Source: Brevipalpus yothersi
Lineage: Eukaryota; Arthropoda; Arachnida; Trombidiformes; Tenuipalpidae
Assembly (NCBI GenBank): GCA_003956705.1
Contig: QZCP01000501.1
Coordinates: 16,061-80,060, forward strand
Direction: 5' to 3'
Length of the DNA: 64,000 nt
Shown: one piece after another, positions 12,237-24,651 of the stretch
Layout: the number at the start of each line of letters is the position of its first letter
How positions within the stretch are numbered: the first letter of the stretch is position 1
The notes under the pieces: model-generated
Database searches by the model: none
Told to the model about the DNA's origin: nothing
Seen by the model: only the letters and a program-made list of their open reading frames with translations
Position numbers and translations under genes: made by a program

Positions 12237-13399
12237 GTAAAAGTTATACATTCTATTCACTTTTTTCCCCTCCATGGACTGTTTACGATTGAATAAATGT
12301 ATAAATATTCCAAAAATGAATACAGTTGCGAAATAATGTATTCAAAATTGCCCAGTTGAGTTCCCTGGGTTACTCGTGAGAATCCGGATAACTCTCTCAA
12401 ATTAGCATAAAGTGTTCATATTAGTAGCTTCAAGTGATGATATATAGAGGTGAAGATTCAAGATTTTGTGAGAGATGAGCTCCTATGATCATGATGATGA
12501 ACAAGGTTATCATGAATCAGTGATGAATTTATTTATCAACTCTATCAGCCCATATCAGTGATGCCTCATAAATTGGATGTTCTATTTGAATGATCCAGTT
12601 AGATCACACAAAACATATATATATACTCGGAACTGAATGCCCATCATGCTCAAATCATGGTCGATTGGAAGCCGAAAATGATCCCCCAAGAACAACAATG
12701 AAAGGTCAGAAGGCTGGTATATGGGATAGAATTCAAAAGAGAGAGAAAAGAGAGAGAGGCAAAAATCTGATAGCTTAACTTCTGAAGAAGAGTTTCAAAA
12801 ATAATTTGGTTTCAACTGAACGCCTTTGAGCACCAATAAGGCTCAATAAGTATTAAAAAGATGAAAAAATGCCTTTCACCAATGATAATCAAAGAAAAAG
12901 TTGGATTCTCATCTTGTTAGAGAGAAAGATTTTTTGTTGTATATATATATTTTTTAAATGTTCACCTCTAATAATATTGAATGACTTCGATAACAGGCTG
13001 TTACGCTTCAATTTGAAGAAGAAAATGTTCAAAATTTGTATCACCTCTTGGTGTTACTTTTGAAGCCTTGCGATATCAACGAAAAGAAAAACTTTGATAC
13101 ACAAACTTTCTTGTGAAGTATGAAAAGTATGAAAACTTTCCTTTTCATATAATACAGTTATTTTTCTCTCTCTCTCTTATTCATCCATTATACATGTATA
13201 TGGATGACCAGTGATTCATGAAGTATACTAATCACGTTAGATTAAGGGTTGAGATGTGATGTGAGTCCATTTCTAATGGATGATTCAATCCGTCAAAGAA
13301 AAATTTTTTTCTTTTTATTTTCTTGATGAAACAGTAGTCCATTGAGAAAATGTGAGCACGTAGTTTTATTTCTTTCTTCCTGAATTCGTTAAATTCTTT

Positions 13400-13402
<3 letters not shown>

Positions 13403-13437
<35 letters not shown>
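13403..13437. repeat. (CT)n microsatellite
   Basis: Uninterrupted CT dinucleotide run on the + strand. Confidence 0.95.
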
Positions 13438-13441
<4 letters not shown>

Positions 13442-13930
13442 TCCTCCTTTATCGCCCATTTTATGTGACTTGATTATTATTCACTTTGCTCATGAAGCGC
13501 TTCAAAAAAAGGATGGATAGAAAATAGTGGAATATCTATCACGAATAAAGCATTCCAAAAGGTAATACAAACCTCTTTCTTTCTCTCTCACTAACTATAA
13601 AACAAGACAGATAGGAAATAAATAGAGCCCTACAATGTTATGTAACTTTTCTTAAATGGCCTTTCTTGATGAATATTTTGGCCGGATTTTCCTGACTCTT
13701 AATATCAATCACCATCAAGAGAACTTTCTCTCTCTCTCTCACTTCATTCACGTAGTTCTTCTTCTCTCTATCTTTCCCATCTTTTCCATCATTTTCTCTT
13801 CATCTTGATGCCCTTTTCTTTCCAAGTGTATTTTATAAATAAAAAATATATATACACACACAAACACATACACATTCATTCACCAAACGTATATACATTC
13901 ATGCATACATTAAGAATTAAATAATTTCGC

Positions 13931-13940
13931 TTTCTCTCTC

Positions 13941-13988
<48 letters not shown>
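13931..13988. repeat. (CT)n microsatellite
   Basis: CT run with two early TTT interruptions. Confidence 0.93.
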
Positions 13989-13992
<4 letters not shown>

Positions 13993-15349
13993 AACTAATC
14001 TTCATCTTTCTCTCTCCATCTTCATCGTTCGTAACTTGTCTTGTCAAAAGAGCTATTCTTCTATCCTTCTATCCAATTCAGATAACCTTATAATGATCAT
14101 CGTTCGCTCTTTTTTTCACTGTAAGGCAAACTTTTAAAAAATCTTGGACTAATGGGCATCACATATTGCCTTAAGGAGTGGAAGGTCAATCTGTCTGTCG
14201 GCCAAAAGAAGAAGAAGGAGAAGAAGTTAAGAAAACAATTAAGCAAACATCGATATACTCAAATTAGAAATCTTATAGATACACACACACACAAGTCAAA
14301 ATTTTTGGCTCTTCGATTATCATGCTCAAATCGATAGCCTTCAAGCGTTATTAATCGGGAAAATATTTATTACTTTCAATTCTTTAGTAAAATAAAATGA
14401 ATCATATTTTCATTCAAAAACCCTGTCTCATTTATATATGTATATAAGGTACATGCAATACCGTAAAGTATGCATATAAATATAAATATGCAAGTATTCT
14501 GATGACTTATTCTGTTTATTCATCAATTTAATTGAGACCATGATTGAGAAAGAGAAATTATTATTTGAAATGCTTGCACTACTACTGGAATGTGTGTATA
14601 GACCTTCTACTATTGTTTGATGTGATAATCGTGATGTGTTCATGTCTGGATGAGAAAGTAAATTAGAGATGAATTGAACATGTTGATATTGGTTTCTCTT
14701 CAACCATCTTTCCGCTTTTAATCATAACAAAATGGATTGAAAAATTTTAACTCACGAAAGTATATCAGAACACACATCCATCATGTGTATAGCAAGATGG
14801 ATAGCTCAATACATCTTACTCACAAGTCTACACGTACATGTATACATACGAGCACATCATATGATATGGAATCAAATGAAGACATTCTTTTTTGATAAAA
14901 TATTATCAATAAAATAAATAATAGTAATCAAAATTTATACCTCAAATAGAGAGAAGAGAGAGAAAGAGTATACTTTTTCTCATCTTTTTTCCGATTTTTG
15001 GAAAACTTTCTCATGCGTATTATTCACTTGCTTCAGTACGGTCTGATTGATGATTGAATATTATTTGAAACGGAAGCAGTACACGTGTGTTTTGATGGAT
15101 TAAAAGCATCAAAAGGTGTTAGATTTGGTGAGCAAAATGAGTGTAAAAATTTGATTGAAAATTTTGATGATTTTTTAGCTAAATAAAAGGAAAAGTGATT
15201 TTTCTAATAATTTGAGAGAGAAAGAGAGAAGGAAAACCCTTTCGCTTGGATGACTAGAAAGCAAAGCCATGAACAGGAATGTCTTGTGAACCAATCGATC
15301 ATCTTAAGATGATCTGAATGATGTTTCCAAAACTATTTCATAGTTTCAG

Positions 15350-15351
<2 letters not shown>

Positions 15352-15402
<51 letters not shown>
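15352..15402. repeat. (CT)n microsatellite
   Basis: Uninterrupted CT run of about 50 bp. Confidence 0.95.
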
Positions 15403-15403
<1 letters not shown>

Positions 15404-16145
15404 GGATGATGAACATGCTGGCCAGTGTCAAGGCTTAATTGAGTGTAAATAATTGATATTCGGAAGTTATTCCAGTAAATTGAAAGAGTGAAAGATAGAA
15501 AAAATAAAAGAATTCCAAAAAGCATAGAAAGTGCGAATAATTTGGAACAAAATCATAAGGAACTCTGTTTCATTCGAATTATAAAGTTCCGGGTTTTGTA
15601 TATTATTTAAGAATCAGATGGAGTGAAAGATAGTTACAGTTGGAGGGATTGCTTGTGATTCAGATTGAGATTGAGATTCACTTACTTACGTCTTCTCACG
15701 TCAGGGAGGAGGATGAGAGACAGAGAAAGAGAAAGAGATATATTAGAATTCGAAGATCGAGATTTATGATACTCTTTTTTCGGAACAGAAGCTTATCGAT
15801 GTTCATCCATTCAAAAGAGGATGGAATACGGAAACACTGAAATCATTCTATGCCTGTTTGTAACGTTTCTTCTGACTCTCCAAAGAAAAAACAGTGAATC
15901 AAAATCTGCATGATAAGGATACAAGAATTTCGGACAATAGTTTGAATTCCAGATCTAATCAAGGTCATTCAATGATCATGCCAGATCACTCAATTATTCT
16001 TTCATATGGGTTTGCGTGTGGGTATGTGGCAGAAAATACTTAAGGCTCTTTGATATCTTATCAACAATTCGGTAACAACAGGACACACACATAAATGACA
16101 TAAGACATTCACTATAAAGTCGATTAAAAGTCCAAGAGAGAGAGA

Positions 16146-16149
<4 letters not shown>

Positions 16150-16193
<44 letters not shown>
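16150..16193. repeat. (GA)n microsatellite
   Basis: GA run on the + strand, opposite polarity to the CT tract near 16406-16430. Confidence 0.95.
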
Positions 16194-16196
<3 letters not shown>

Positions 16197-17008
16197 TATT
16201 CATCATGGAATCATCTAAAATGAGATTCCTTAAGTCTCCGGTGCTGATTGCCCTCTCAACAGCTTAGGGTGCCATTTTGACCGGATTGATGTATACACTT
16301 GCATCTCATCTGATGTGTGTGTATGTATCATGGATGGCGAAGATTGGTTAAAACGATATGTTCAGACAAGATTCTTTTAACTATCAAGCTAAGCTTTGAG
16401 ATTGTATCTCTCTCTCTCTCTCTCTCTCTTTCACTGATTATAGTGTGATATCACGATTGGATAACAACAAATTGCTCAGAATTACAATCAAAAAATATGA
16501 GGTTAAAAAATTTTTTATCGACTGCTGTGATACACATAATTCAGGGGCTTCAAACTGAAAGGTGCACACACTCATACCATGATGATTGATGCAAGCATAT
16601 TTTGGAAGTAGAGAATTCTTTCTCTCTTGCAATCCATTCAAAAAGCTAAGCTCATACTACTAACATGGAATGCTTAATGATAAATCAAAGACATGTTATG
16701 TAAAGTCCAGTAATTTAGTACAAGTGAAACACCTTCCTAACAAGTTGTACCTCATTTTTTTCAACTTTTTGTGTGTACGTATGTATGTGAAAGCACACAC
16801 ACACATGGACAAAGTCTTGGTCAGGATTGCCGATTACTCAGTATGTGAACCACATAAAACTGTTGGCAAAAGCTATTAGATCGTTGTTGTTGCTAGCATA
16901 CACCTTGAGGCTGTTCTCATCATCGTCACATACACTCTTTTGACCGTTATCTTACAGTCAAAGAGTACCGTTATCTTGAATCTGTACTGCTTAGTCTTGA
17001 GAAAAAAG

Positions 17009-17011
<3 letters not shown>

Positions 17012-17054
<43 letters not shown>

Positions 17055-17167
17055 AAGTATATCATATACATCATGTATAATTCTAATTTCTTCTTCGCAA
17101 AAGCTTGAACATTGTTCACAATGATTACGTTTCACATTTTTCTCTCTAACTTCAATCGGAAGCAGTT

Positions 17168-17222
<55 letters not shown>
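17012..17222. repeat. Inverted microsatellite pair: (CT)n then (GA)n
   Basis: A CT tract at about 17012-17050 and a GA tract at about 17172-17222 are separated by about 120 bp of unique sequence. The two arms are reverse complements of each other, so the transcript or single strand could fold back. Confidence 0.92.
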
Positions 17223-17225
<3 letters not shown>

Positions 17226-17633
17226 GGGTGAATGTTTACATTAAAATGAACACAAAACAACATGCTGTTATGTGTAGGTCGAAGAGAGAGAGAGAAAGCA
17301 AAACGGAATCACTCGATTTGTCATATAACATTTTATCTTGGCTATATAATAATAATTGTATGGCCATTATGTTGGGCAGTTTGAAATTGGATAATAATGG
17401 TGATGCAAGTGGATCTAAATGATGATGAGACAACAAATTTGAGCATTCTTGACGCTTGAAATGGATGGAGAGTGGAAAATGAGAATTTTTTCTCTTTTTT
17501 CTCTCTTCTTTTCTTTCTTTCACCCAAAAAGAATTGGACCCAAAATATAAGGATGTAGGTATGCATGATACACCAAAATCCAAAGGAGTATGATGCGTGA
17601 TATCATTTGATTTTGAAATTAAGCTTCCGACTT

Positions 17634-17634
<1 letters not shown>

Positions 17635-17682
<48 letters not shown>
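17635..17682. repeat. (CT)n microsatellite
   Basis: CT run with one TTT interruption. Confidence 0.93.
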
Positions 17683-18806
17683 TGGTATCACCTTAATATC
17701 TGTATACACATGCCGATAGTGGCTGATGATTTTTCTTCTTCAACCAGAAATAGAGTTTTGGAATTATAAACAATCTAAATTTTGCCATGATTATATTGAC
17801 CAACAGTGGTTGTTATTATTATTATCATTCTTCAATTGAACAGAAAATAAGGGAAAAATTGTGCTTCAGGCGACAAGACATCAGGCATAACTGTGATAGG
17901 TTTTGCGGACTCACAAATTGAATAACTTTAATTCATCTTAGATTAAAGTTGGGAAAAAGATTTGAATATTTAAATTAATTTTTTTTCGCTTCAATTTGCT
18001 CGACAAAAATAAAAATAAGCACACATACATGTACATATATACATCAACAGAATATCAATCATCATGGAACAGACATTTTCCCATCATCAACAGTTATAAT
18101 GATGAATTAACAGTCCCACAGGCTTTCATGTGTCGAATGTGGTGCATAAATCATGTATTAACAATCAACTAATTGAGACAAACAATTTGCCACTCCTGAT
18201 AGGCAACGATTCTCTATTCGCTAAAAATTTGGTTTGGTTCATCGTTAAGAGTGTGTTTATATATATGTAATACTTCATCGACAATGAAGTGTACAAAATT
18301 AATGTTCCCCACATGCTGAAAGAGGTTAATTTTTGTTTTCTTCCTTTCAGATTGTTTTAATAAACAAATTTTTCCCATTTGATTCCAAAATATTCCATTT
18401 CTTACTTGTATTTTACTCTATCATATCGCTGATTAAATGCTGATTGAACGTAGGAAGTGCCACAATTATCAATGAGAACATATGATTCATTGCATTTCAA
18501 TAAGAATTCAAAATGATGCTAATAGTGGCGATTTATATTTTGTTACGGTCAGATGGATGGTTAAAAGAACGGATGGATGATCCAGATGAATTAAACGTTA
18601 TCCATTTAGACTGTAAATATTTATCAATTAGCCTCTCTCTCTCTCAAATTATTTGTAAAGCGAATCATCTTCATCTTCATCTTTTATTTTATTTTCTCTG
18701 ATGTCCCATATTTGAAGTAAGATAATTTGATTTGATGCAATAATTATAAAGCAAGCATGAATTGGAGTAAATTTTGCTTCATATACAAGCGAAAGTAGAA
18801 AAAAAT

Positions 18807-18810
<4 letters not shown>

Positions 18811-18845
<35 letters not shown>

Positions 18846-18942
18846 CAAAGTAGGTGAGACTTTAGGTGAGTATGTGTTTATCATCACATTCTTTGTGTTA
18901 GAAAAGATCATCGCATATATAATCAGAGAAGAGAAGAGAGAG

Positions 18943-18999
<57 letters not shown>
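18811..18999. repeat. Inverted microsatellite pair: (CT)n then (GA)n
   Basis: A CT tract at 18811-18842 and a GA tract at about 18945-18999, separated by about 100 bp; the arms are complementary. Confidence 0.92.
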
Positions 19000-19002
<3 letters not shown>

Positions 19003-21349
19003 AAAAGGTTAAGGGAATTCATGATGAAGAACAAACTTTGATAAAACTATATGATGAATTAGTAATTAGTGTTTGTGCACATGGAAGTGGATTTATGGGC
19101 TTGGTGATGACCGAATTTTTTTTTCTTCTTCTTTTCTAGGCCCTATCAGCACACACACAATACGTGTGCGTATGTACACTACACTTGATTGAGAAATTTA
19201 AGTCACCCTGAAGGCTAGAATTTTGCATCACACACAAAATATATTTTTATATCTATTCCAAATTGAACGGGAAGCAATTGAAATGGAAGAATATATAGTC
19301 TATTATTAAAAACAGTATTATTAATTTTTTGGTTTTGATTATTTTTGTCATGCTAACGTGTGGAAAGAATGTGTGATGAAGATGAGCCAACACTATTTCA
19401 TTTTTCACCCAAAATTCTCACATTTTGTACGCAATTTCAACGCTTTCATCATCATCTATCACATCTATCTAATTTCTTTCCGCTTGGCTATCTATTCTTT
19501 GAAGCGTGTGTGTATATGATGGAAAAAAGTGACCCTCAGGCAGTTAAATTTTGGTCTCAATTCGAGAGAAAATTCCATTTTTCCATTCTAACCATGATTA
19601 ACAATTCGCTTTCCTATCTGAACTTTGAAAAATTCTATTCTCTCTCTCTCTCTTTATTCTTTCATTTTGTTGTTTCAACTGATTGCGCAACAATAGTTAA
19701 GATTTAGTGATAAATTAAAGTTTGTGTGTGATCAATTCGAAGCAAAAGTGAAATGAAAAATAAAACAATCGAAGCAATAGCTGATGGGATTGATGATGAT
19801 GGTCTTACAACAAAATTACACCCTTCAACCACCCACAAATCTTTGATCTTTTCTGATGATTAAATAAATCAGATAAATACCAATCATTCTCATATATCTC
19901 AATTGAACGCCTATTTTTCAGACGATTTCATATCTTTCTTTATCTCACTATCTTACTATCTCTCTCTCTTTCTCTCATACATGATTCGCATCTTTACTTC
20001 ACTATTTTATATTCTGTTGACAGTGTTCAAGAGAATGTGTATCAAAAGTTCCAAAAGATCGCCCAGATAAAGAATGCATAAGTGAGTATGTGTATATACT
20101 GCGTAAAAGGATTGCAAAATGAGATGCAAAGAAGAAAATTACTGTCGATGAGAAATTAAAATATAATTGCTCTTTCTGGGAAAGGTTTCCGTAAGCGATT
20201 GTGAATGTGTTTGTACTTGTAAGTGTACTTATGTGTACCTTTATGTGTTTATGTGTATCAAAAGACGGAAGGAATAATCAGTGGATCAAGGATGAGAGAG
20301 AGAGATGAGAAGAAGAGGAAGAGGAAGAGCAAAAGTGGGCGATGTAAGGAGGAGAGAGAGAGAGTAGAGAAAAAAATAATGATAGGAGGTGGATGAATTG
20401 GTAACATTCATCTGATATTATCTGTAACTACTTTATGCTACTACCACTGTTTGCAACAATAATGGCCCAGTGAAAGTGAAATGGTAGTAATATGTGTGTA
20501 GTGGTATGGTTGTAAATACCATCATAGTATCATGTTGGTATGGACAGAGGGGAACAATTAAGCAAAAAAGAGAGGTAACCACTGATAATGGAATCAGTGA
20601 ATGAGATAGATAGAGAGAGAGTGGAGAAAAAAATTAGAATGCTCCCTGGAAACCAATAAAAAAGTGGCCCTAAATTGGTGCCAAAATCAGCATGATACAT
20701 AAGACATCATCGGTATGTAACCCTATTAAGATGATGTACTTTCCATAATGCATTTTCTCTCTCTTCCTCTCTCTATCTATACCTTCGATTTCATCCGGCC
20801 TGGTTCATCTACCGCCAACAGATTGTGGCCACTACATTTGACCAGCATGGATTATCAGTCAGACGTGAATCGTTCGGACGAAATGTATATATACATTACG
20901 TTGCCAACTTTTGTACACACACACACACACACCAGTTTTCCATGCAATTCGAATAGACCACAGTGTTGCAATCTTTGTCCGATAAAAGATGAAGATTTAG
21001 CATCATGTACAAATGTACAAATGACGAGAGAGGAAGAGAAAGATAGTTTCACTTGATGGAATTTCGTATGTTTTCCATTTGGCAAATGTAAAGAGAGAGA
21101 GAAAAAAAAGAGAAGCAAATTTTTGGATGAAGATGGAAAGAATGGATACCACTTTGAGAGGCCAACACGTGGGTGGAAGAGAGAGAGAGAGAGAAAGTTG
21201 GATGAGTATGGTTCCTTTAGCCAGCATCTTATCTGAATAATGATCAACACACATACATCGTTAGGTCCAAGTCTATTACAATCATCTTCATCTTCGTTCC
21301 GTCATTCAGACTCTCTTCAGATGCTGCTAACGTTCAACTCTTTTCCACG

Positions 21350-21381
<32 letters not shown>

Positions 21382-21942
21382 TTCTCTCTTCATCATCTTA
21401 CCCCTTCTCAGCTCGATCTTGGGTATGCCTAATAACTGAAACTGGTACACAATTCATTTTCATCATGCTAAGATATCCGGCATGATATACACTCGATTTA
21501 CATCACTTTCCCTTCTCCATCATCTTGACTGGCCATCATCTTTACTGAGAAGACTGATTCCATTGTTATGAGGATGATGATCATCAACAACACTATAGTC
21601 TGTGAAAATTCCTTCCGGCCATGAATGTGTTTGTAGAGCATGTAAAAATTGGACTCAATACTCGAGAGATAATGCTTCAAATATCAAAGATGTAATAAAT
21701 ATAATAATAATAATAATAAAATGGAAAGGTTGACTTGAAGTTTAAATAGGGAACATTTTAAGTGGCTGGTTAAATGGCAAGTGGCTGAAAGGAGACGACA
21801 TGTGACACTTGAAAGAAATTCAATTCCTTAATCTTGACTTGAATATTTGACGCCAAAATCAGATCTCATTTTGAATGATTCTCTAAATTTGGCCTCGTTA
21901 ATGCTCATTCATGAACTCTTCGAATATTTATCTTCTCTCATT

Positions 21943-21946
<4 letters not shown>

Positions 21947-21988
<42 letters not shown>
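21947..21988. repeat. (CT)n microsatellite
   Basis: CT run of about 42 bp. A second tract lies nearby at about 21349-21385. Confidence 0.93.
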
Positions 21989-21994
<6 letters not shown>

Positions 21995-22765
21995 TAGCGT
22001 CTTCTGAATCTATCCTGGAGCAAGTATTGATATTGAATAATTCAGATCAAAGCTTAATGTATTCCCTATCGATGCTCAGACTTTTTGATTACCAATCTTA
22101 TGTCCAGCAAAAGAGAAAGATCATTTTTTGAATGTATAGACAGTGTGCATGTGTGTGTGTGTGGTTGTTGAGGCCATGTTCAATCGAAAAGCAATTGGAA
22201 CGATCTCAGATCAAATTCATGACTTTTTGTGGACCCATCAATAGATTCTTATCCTATTTTCAGCACTCTATCAACTGGATCCTTAGCTACATGATCAATA
22301 TCAATGTCCAATCATGTGGAAGCGATATAAATTGATTAAGGAGAATGAGGAGAGAGTAATAATAATGGTGGACATATATAAATATATATATTTATACGCA
22401 CACACACACACACACATACACATACACAAATATTCGAAAAGCAGAAGAGGGCCAAATGTGGAGGCCATTTTTTGGTCACGGAAAGTTACAAAATATTCGT
22501 GTTAAAAGGGATCCAGACGAGAAAAGAGAGAGAGAAGCAAAAAAATCAATCGAATGGTGAGTATTCATGATTCTGGATGAAAGAGGATTCCCTTTTCGTC
22601 TGAATTCCAGCAAAAATGGTAACTTATCATGGGGATGAACTGATGAAAGTGAAGCGAAATAAAAAAAAGCGGGCCAAAAAATGTGGGTTGTTCACCGGGG
22701 TTTTACAATCGGATAGAAGATTCTTTCACAAGTTAGTTAATTAAAAATACGACTGATTTAGAGCT

Positions 22766-22785
22766 TTTAGTTTAGTTTAGTTTAG
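22766..22785. repeat. TTTAG pentanucleotide, four copies
   Basis: Four exact tandem copies of TTTAG. The unit differs from the arthropod telomere unit TTAGG, and the tract is too short to be telomeric. Confidence 0.9.
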
Positions 22786-23143
22786 TCAAGAGAAGAGAGT
22801 AGAGAGAGAACAAAAAATTTGCATATTTATTGCAAATAAAAATTCACTTATTTTCGCGTGTAGAAAGAAAGTATCAAAGTTTAACCGGTAGTGAGTGTGT
22901 GTGTGTGGTAGAAACGAAATCATCATCAAGTGAAAAACAATTATTCTCTCGATTGGATTATCATCTGGTTGATTCGTGCTCTCAAGAATATTCTCATTTG
23001 ATACTATCTCATCACTTGTATACTTGTGTGTGTGCGTCTATCAGTCAGCATCTTCGATGCCTGTATCGAGAGATGCTTTTCAGCTCATCATCTTCAATTG
23101 AGCTGCTCTCTGATTTTGAGCAACATCTTCTTCTTCTTTTCGA

Positions 23144-23145
<2 letters not shown>

Positions 23146-23217
<72 letters not shown>
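23146..23217. repeat. (GA)n microsatellite
   Basis: GA run of about 70 bp, the source of spurious Arg-Glu and Leu-Ser open frames. Confidence 0.95.
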
Positions 23218-23218
<1 letters not shown>

Positions 23219-23593
23219 AAAAACAATAAGAGCAAATTAATCGGCTGAACTGATTCCTTCGGTGGTTGGTTGGTTGGTTCGTTTTTCACATTTGATCATG
23301 CAAAAGCATGCATAAAGAGTGGAAAATAAGAAAAATAAAATACACCATTCAAAAGAGGATGCAATTGGAAATAATGCTAATGGCTATTTTGATGAGCATC
23401 ATTCAAAAAATTGAATGAAAAACAAAAGTCAATTCCTATTTTTCGATTAACTAGCCACAAAATCTAAGCATGTGTATGTAATGTGTGTGTGTATATACAA
23501 TTTCCCGTGTAAGTTTAACTAACTTCTACTGATCCCATTTCGATCATGATACATTTTTTCGTTTTTACTATCTATACATCTTTGTTTTTTTTC

Positions 23594-23600
<7 letters not shown>

Positions 23601-23667
<67 letters not shown>
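23601..23667. repeat. (CT)n microsatellite
   Basis: CT run of about 65 bp, opposite in polarity to the GA tract 385 bp upstream. Confidence 0.95.
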
Positions 23668-23670
<3 letters not shown>

Positions 23671-24651
23671 TTAATCAATCATTGATGATGATGATCTCAA
23701 ATCCTGGCACGAAGAAGATCCCTTTTTCGATTCTCTCTCTCTCTTTATCTTTTTTTTCTTGATTCGATTCTGTGTTTATTTACCTTATTTTTTCACCTTC
23801 TTGTTTTCCCGTCTGTTATATCCAGGCGTCTATACCTATCGGTCAGTTAGTTCATGACCGCCGTCATTATCTTTATTTTTATACATATTCCTTCTCTCTC
23901 TCTCTCTCTCTCTCTCCTCTTAACTCTTTTTTATCCTTTCCTCATCATTTTTTTTGCTTGAGCTATGCATGCGATATTAATTTCATTCCCATCCGATCAA
24001 ACATTATCTGTATGATCTTGAGCATATCACGGTGAATATGAAAAACAGTCTGGCCACATCGCATGGTATATTTTGGACTGTATATTTCGGAAATTTATCG
24101 GTCACTCTAACGATACTCAATAATACGCTTATCTAACAATATATACTCAGCAACAGGTAATGATGTGAAATATCGTTCTTGTTCCTCACTTCTGGTACAT
24201 CATGTATATCATCATCATCATACTGAATTTCCTTTTTCTATCTTCATCGTTTTTACTGATTTTTTTTACAGAAAAAAGGATCGCAACACAAATGACAGAT
24301 ATAAGTAGCCATCAGCATCAAAATCGCCCAAATTAATGTGACACGATACTATTATCATGAAGCCATAAACACCATGAAGAAAAAAAAATTCAAGTGATAA
24401 TGGGTATAAGCAACGGTAAATGATGAAAATCATCATGTAAAGAAAGAGAGAGAGAGAGAAGTAAAAGTATCAGAAAGATTCAAGAGCTTGAATACAACAC
24501 ATGTCCTAACCATGTACCATGTTCACTAGCAAAAATTTCCATATGTTCCCCGATAGATACACACAGATTTTCTGTGGCTTAATGAGGCTTGTGAAGCTTC
24601 ATGATTAATCTCTCCAATTTCCTGTGACAACTCATTCATACCCAGTTAATC

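Larger units (their letters stand above)
12237..24651. other. 12-kb microsatellite-rich region without a confident gene
   Basis: Long AT-rich DNA densely studded with GA or CT tracts and CA/TG runs. No confident gene was found on either strand. Weak coding-like segments are the terminal-exon-like + strand segment 12997-13116, a - strand Ser-rich frame at 14428-14703, a + strand 113-codon frame near 19369-19707, the 58-nt Cys-rich candidate exon at 20024-20081, and a Cys-rich stretch near 20940-21056. Open frames made of Leu-Ser or Arg-Glu repeats are translations of CT or GA tracts. The region may be a long intron of the Gln-rich gene, intergenic DNA, or both. Confidence 0.6.

Noticed and set aside
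20280..20380. GA-rich block as a regulatory polypurine element
   Set aside because: Short and imperfect; indistinguishable from the general GA richness of the region.
22766..22785. TTTAG tandem repeat as interstitial telomere
   Set aside because: Arthropod unit is TTAGG; only four copies of a different pentamer.
23026..23289. Open frames of Arg-Glu or Leu-Ser repeats on both strands (also near 13232-13459, 15994-16206, 17236-17709, 18744-19034, 34306-34884)
   Set aside because: They are direct translations of GA/CT microsatellites in all frames, without splice or homology support.
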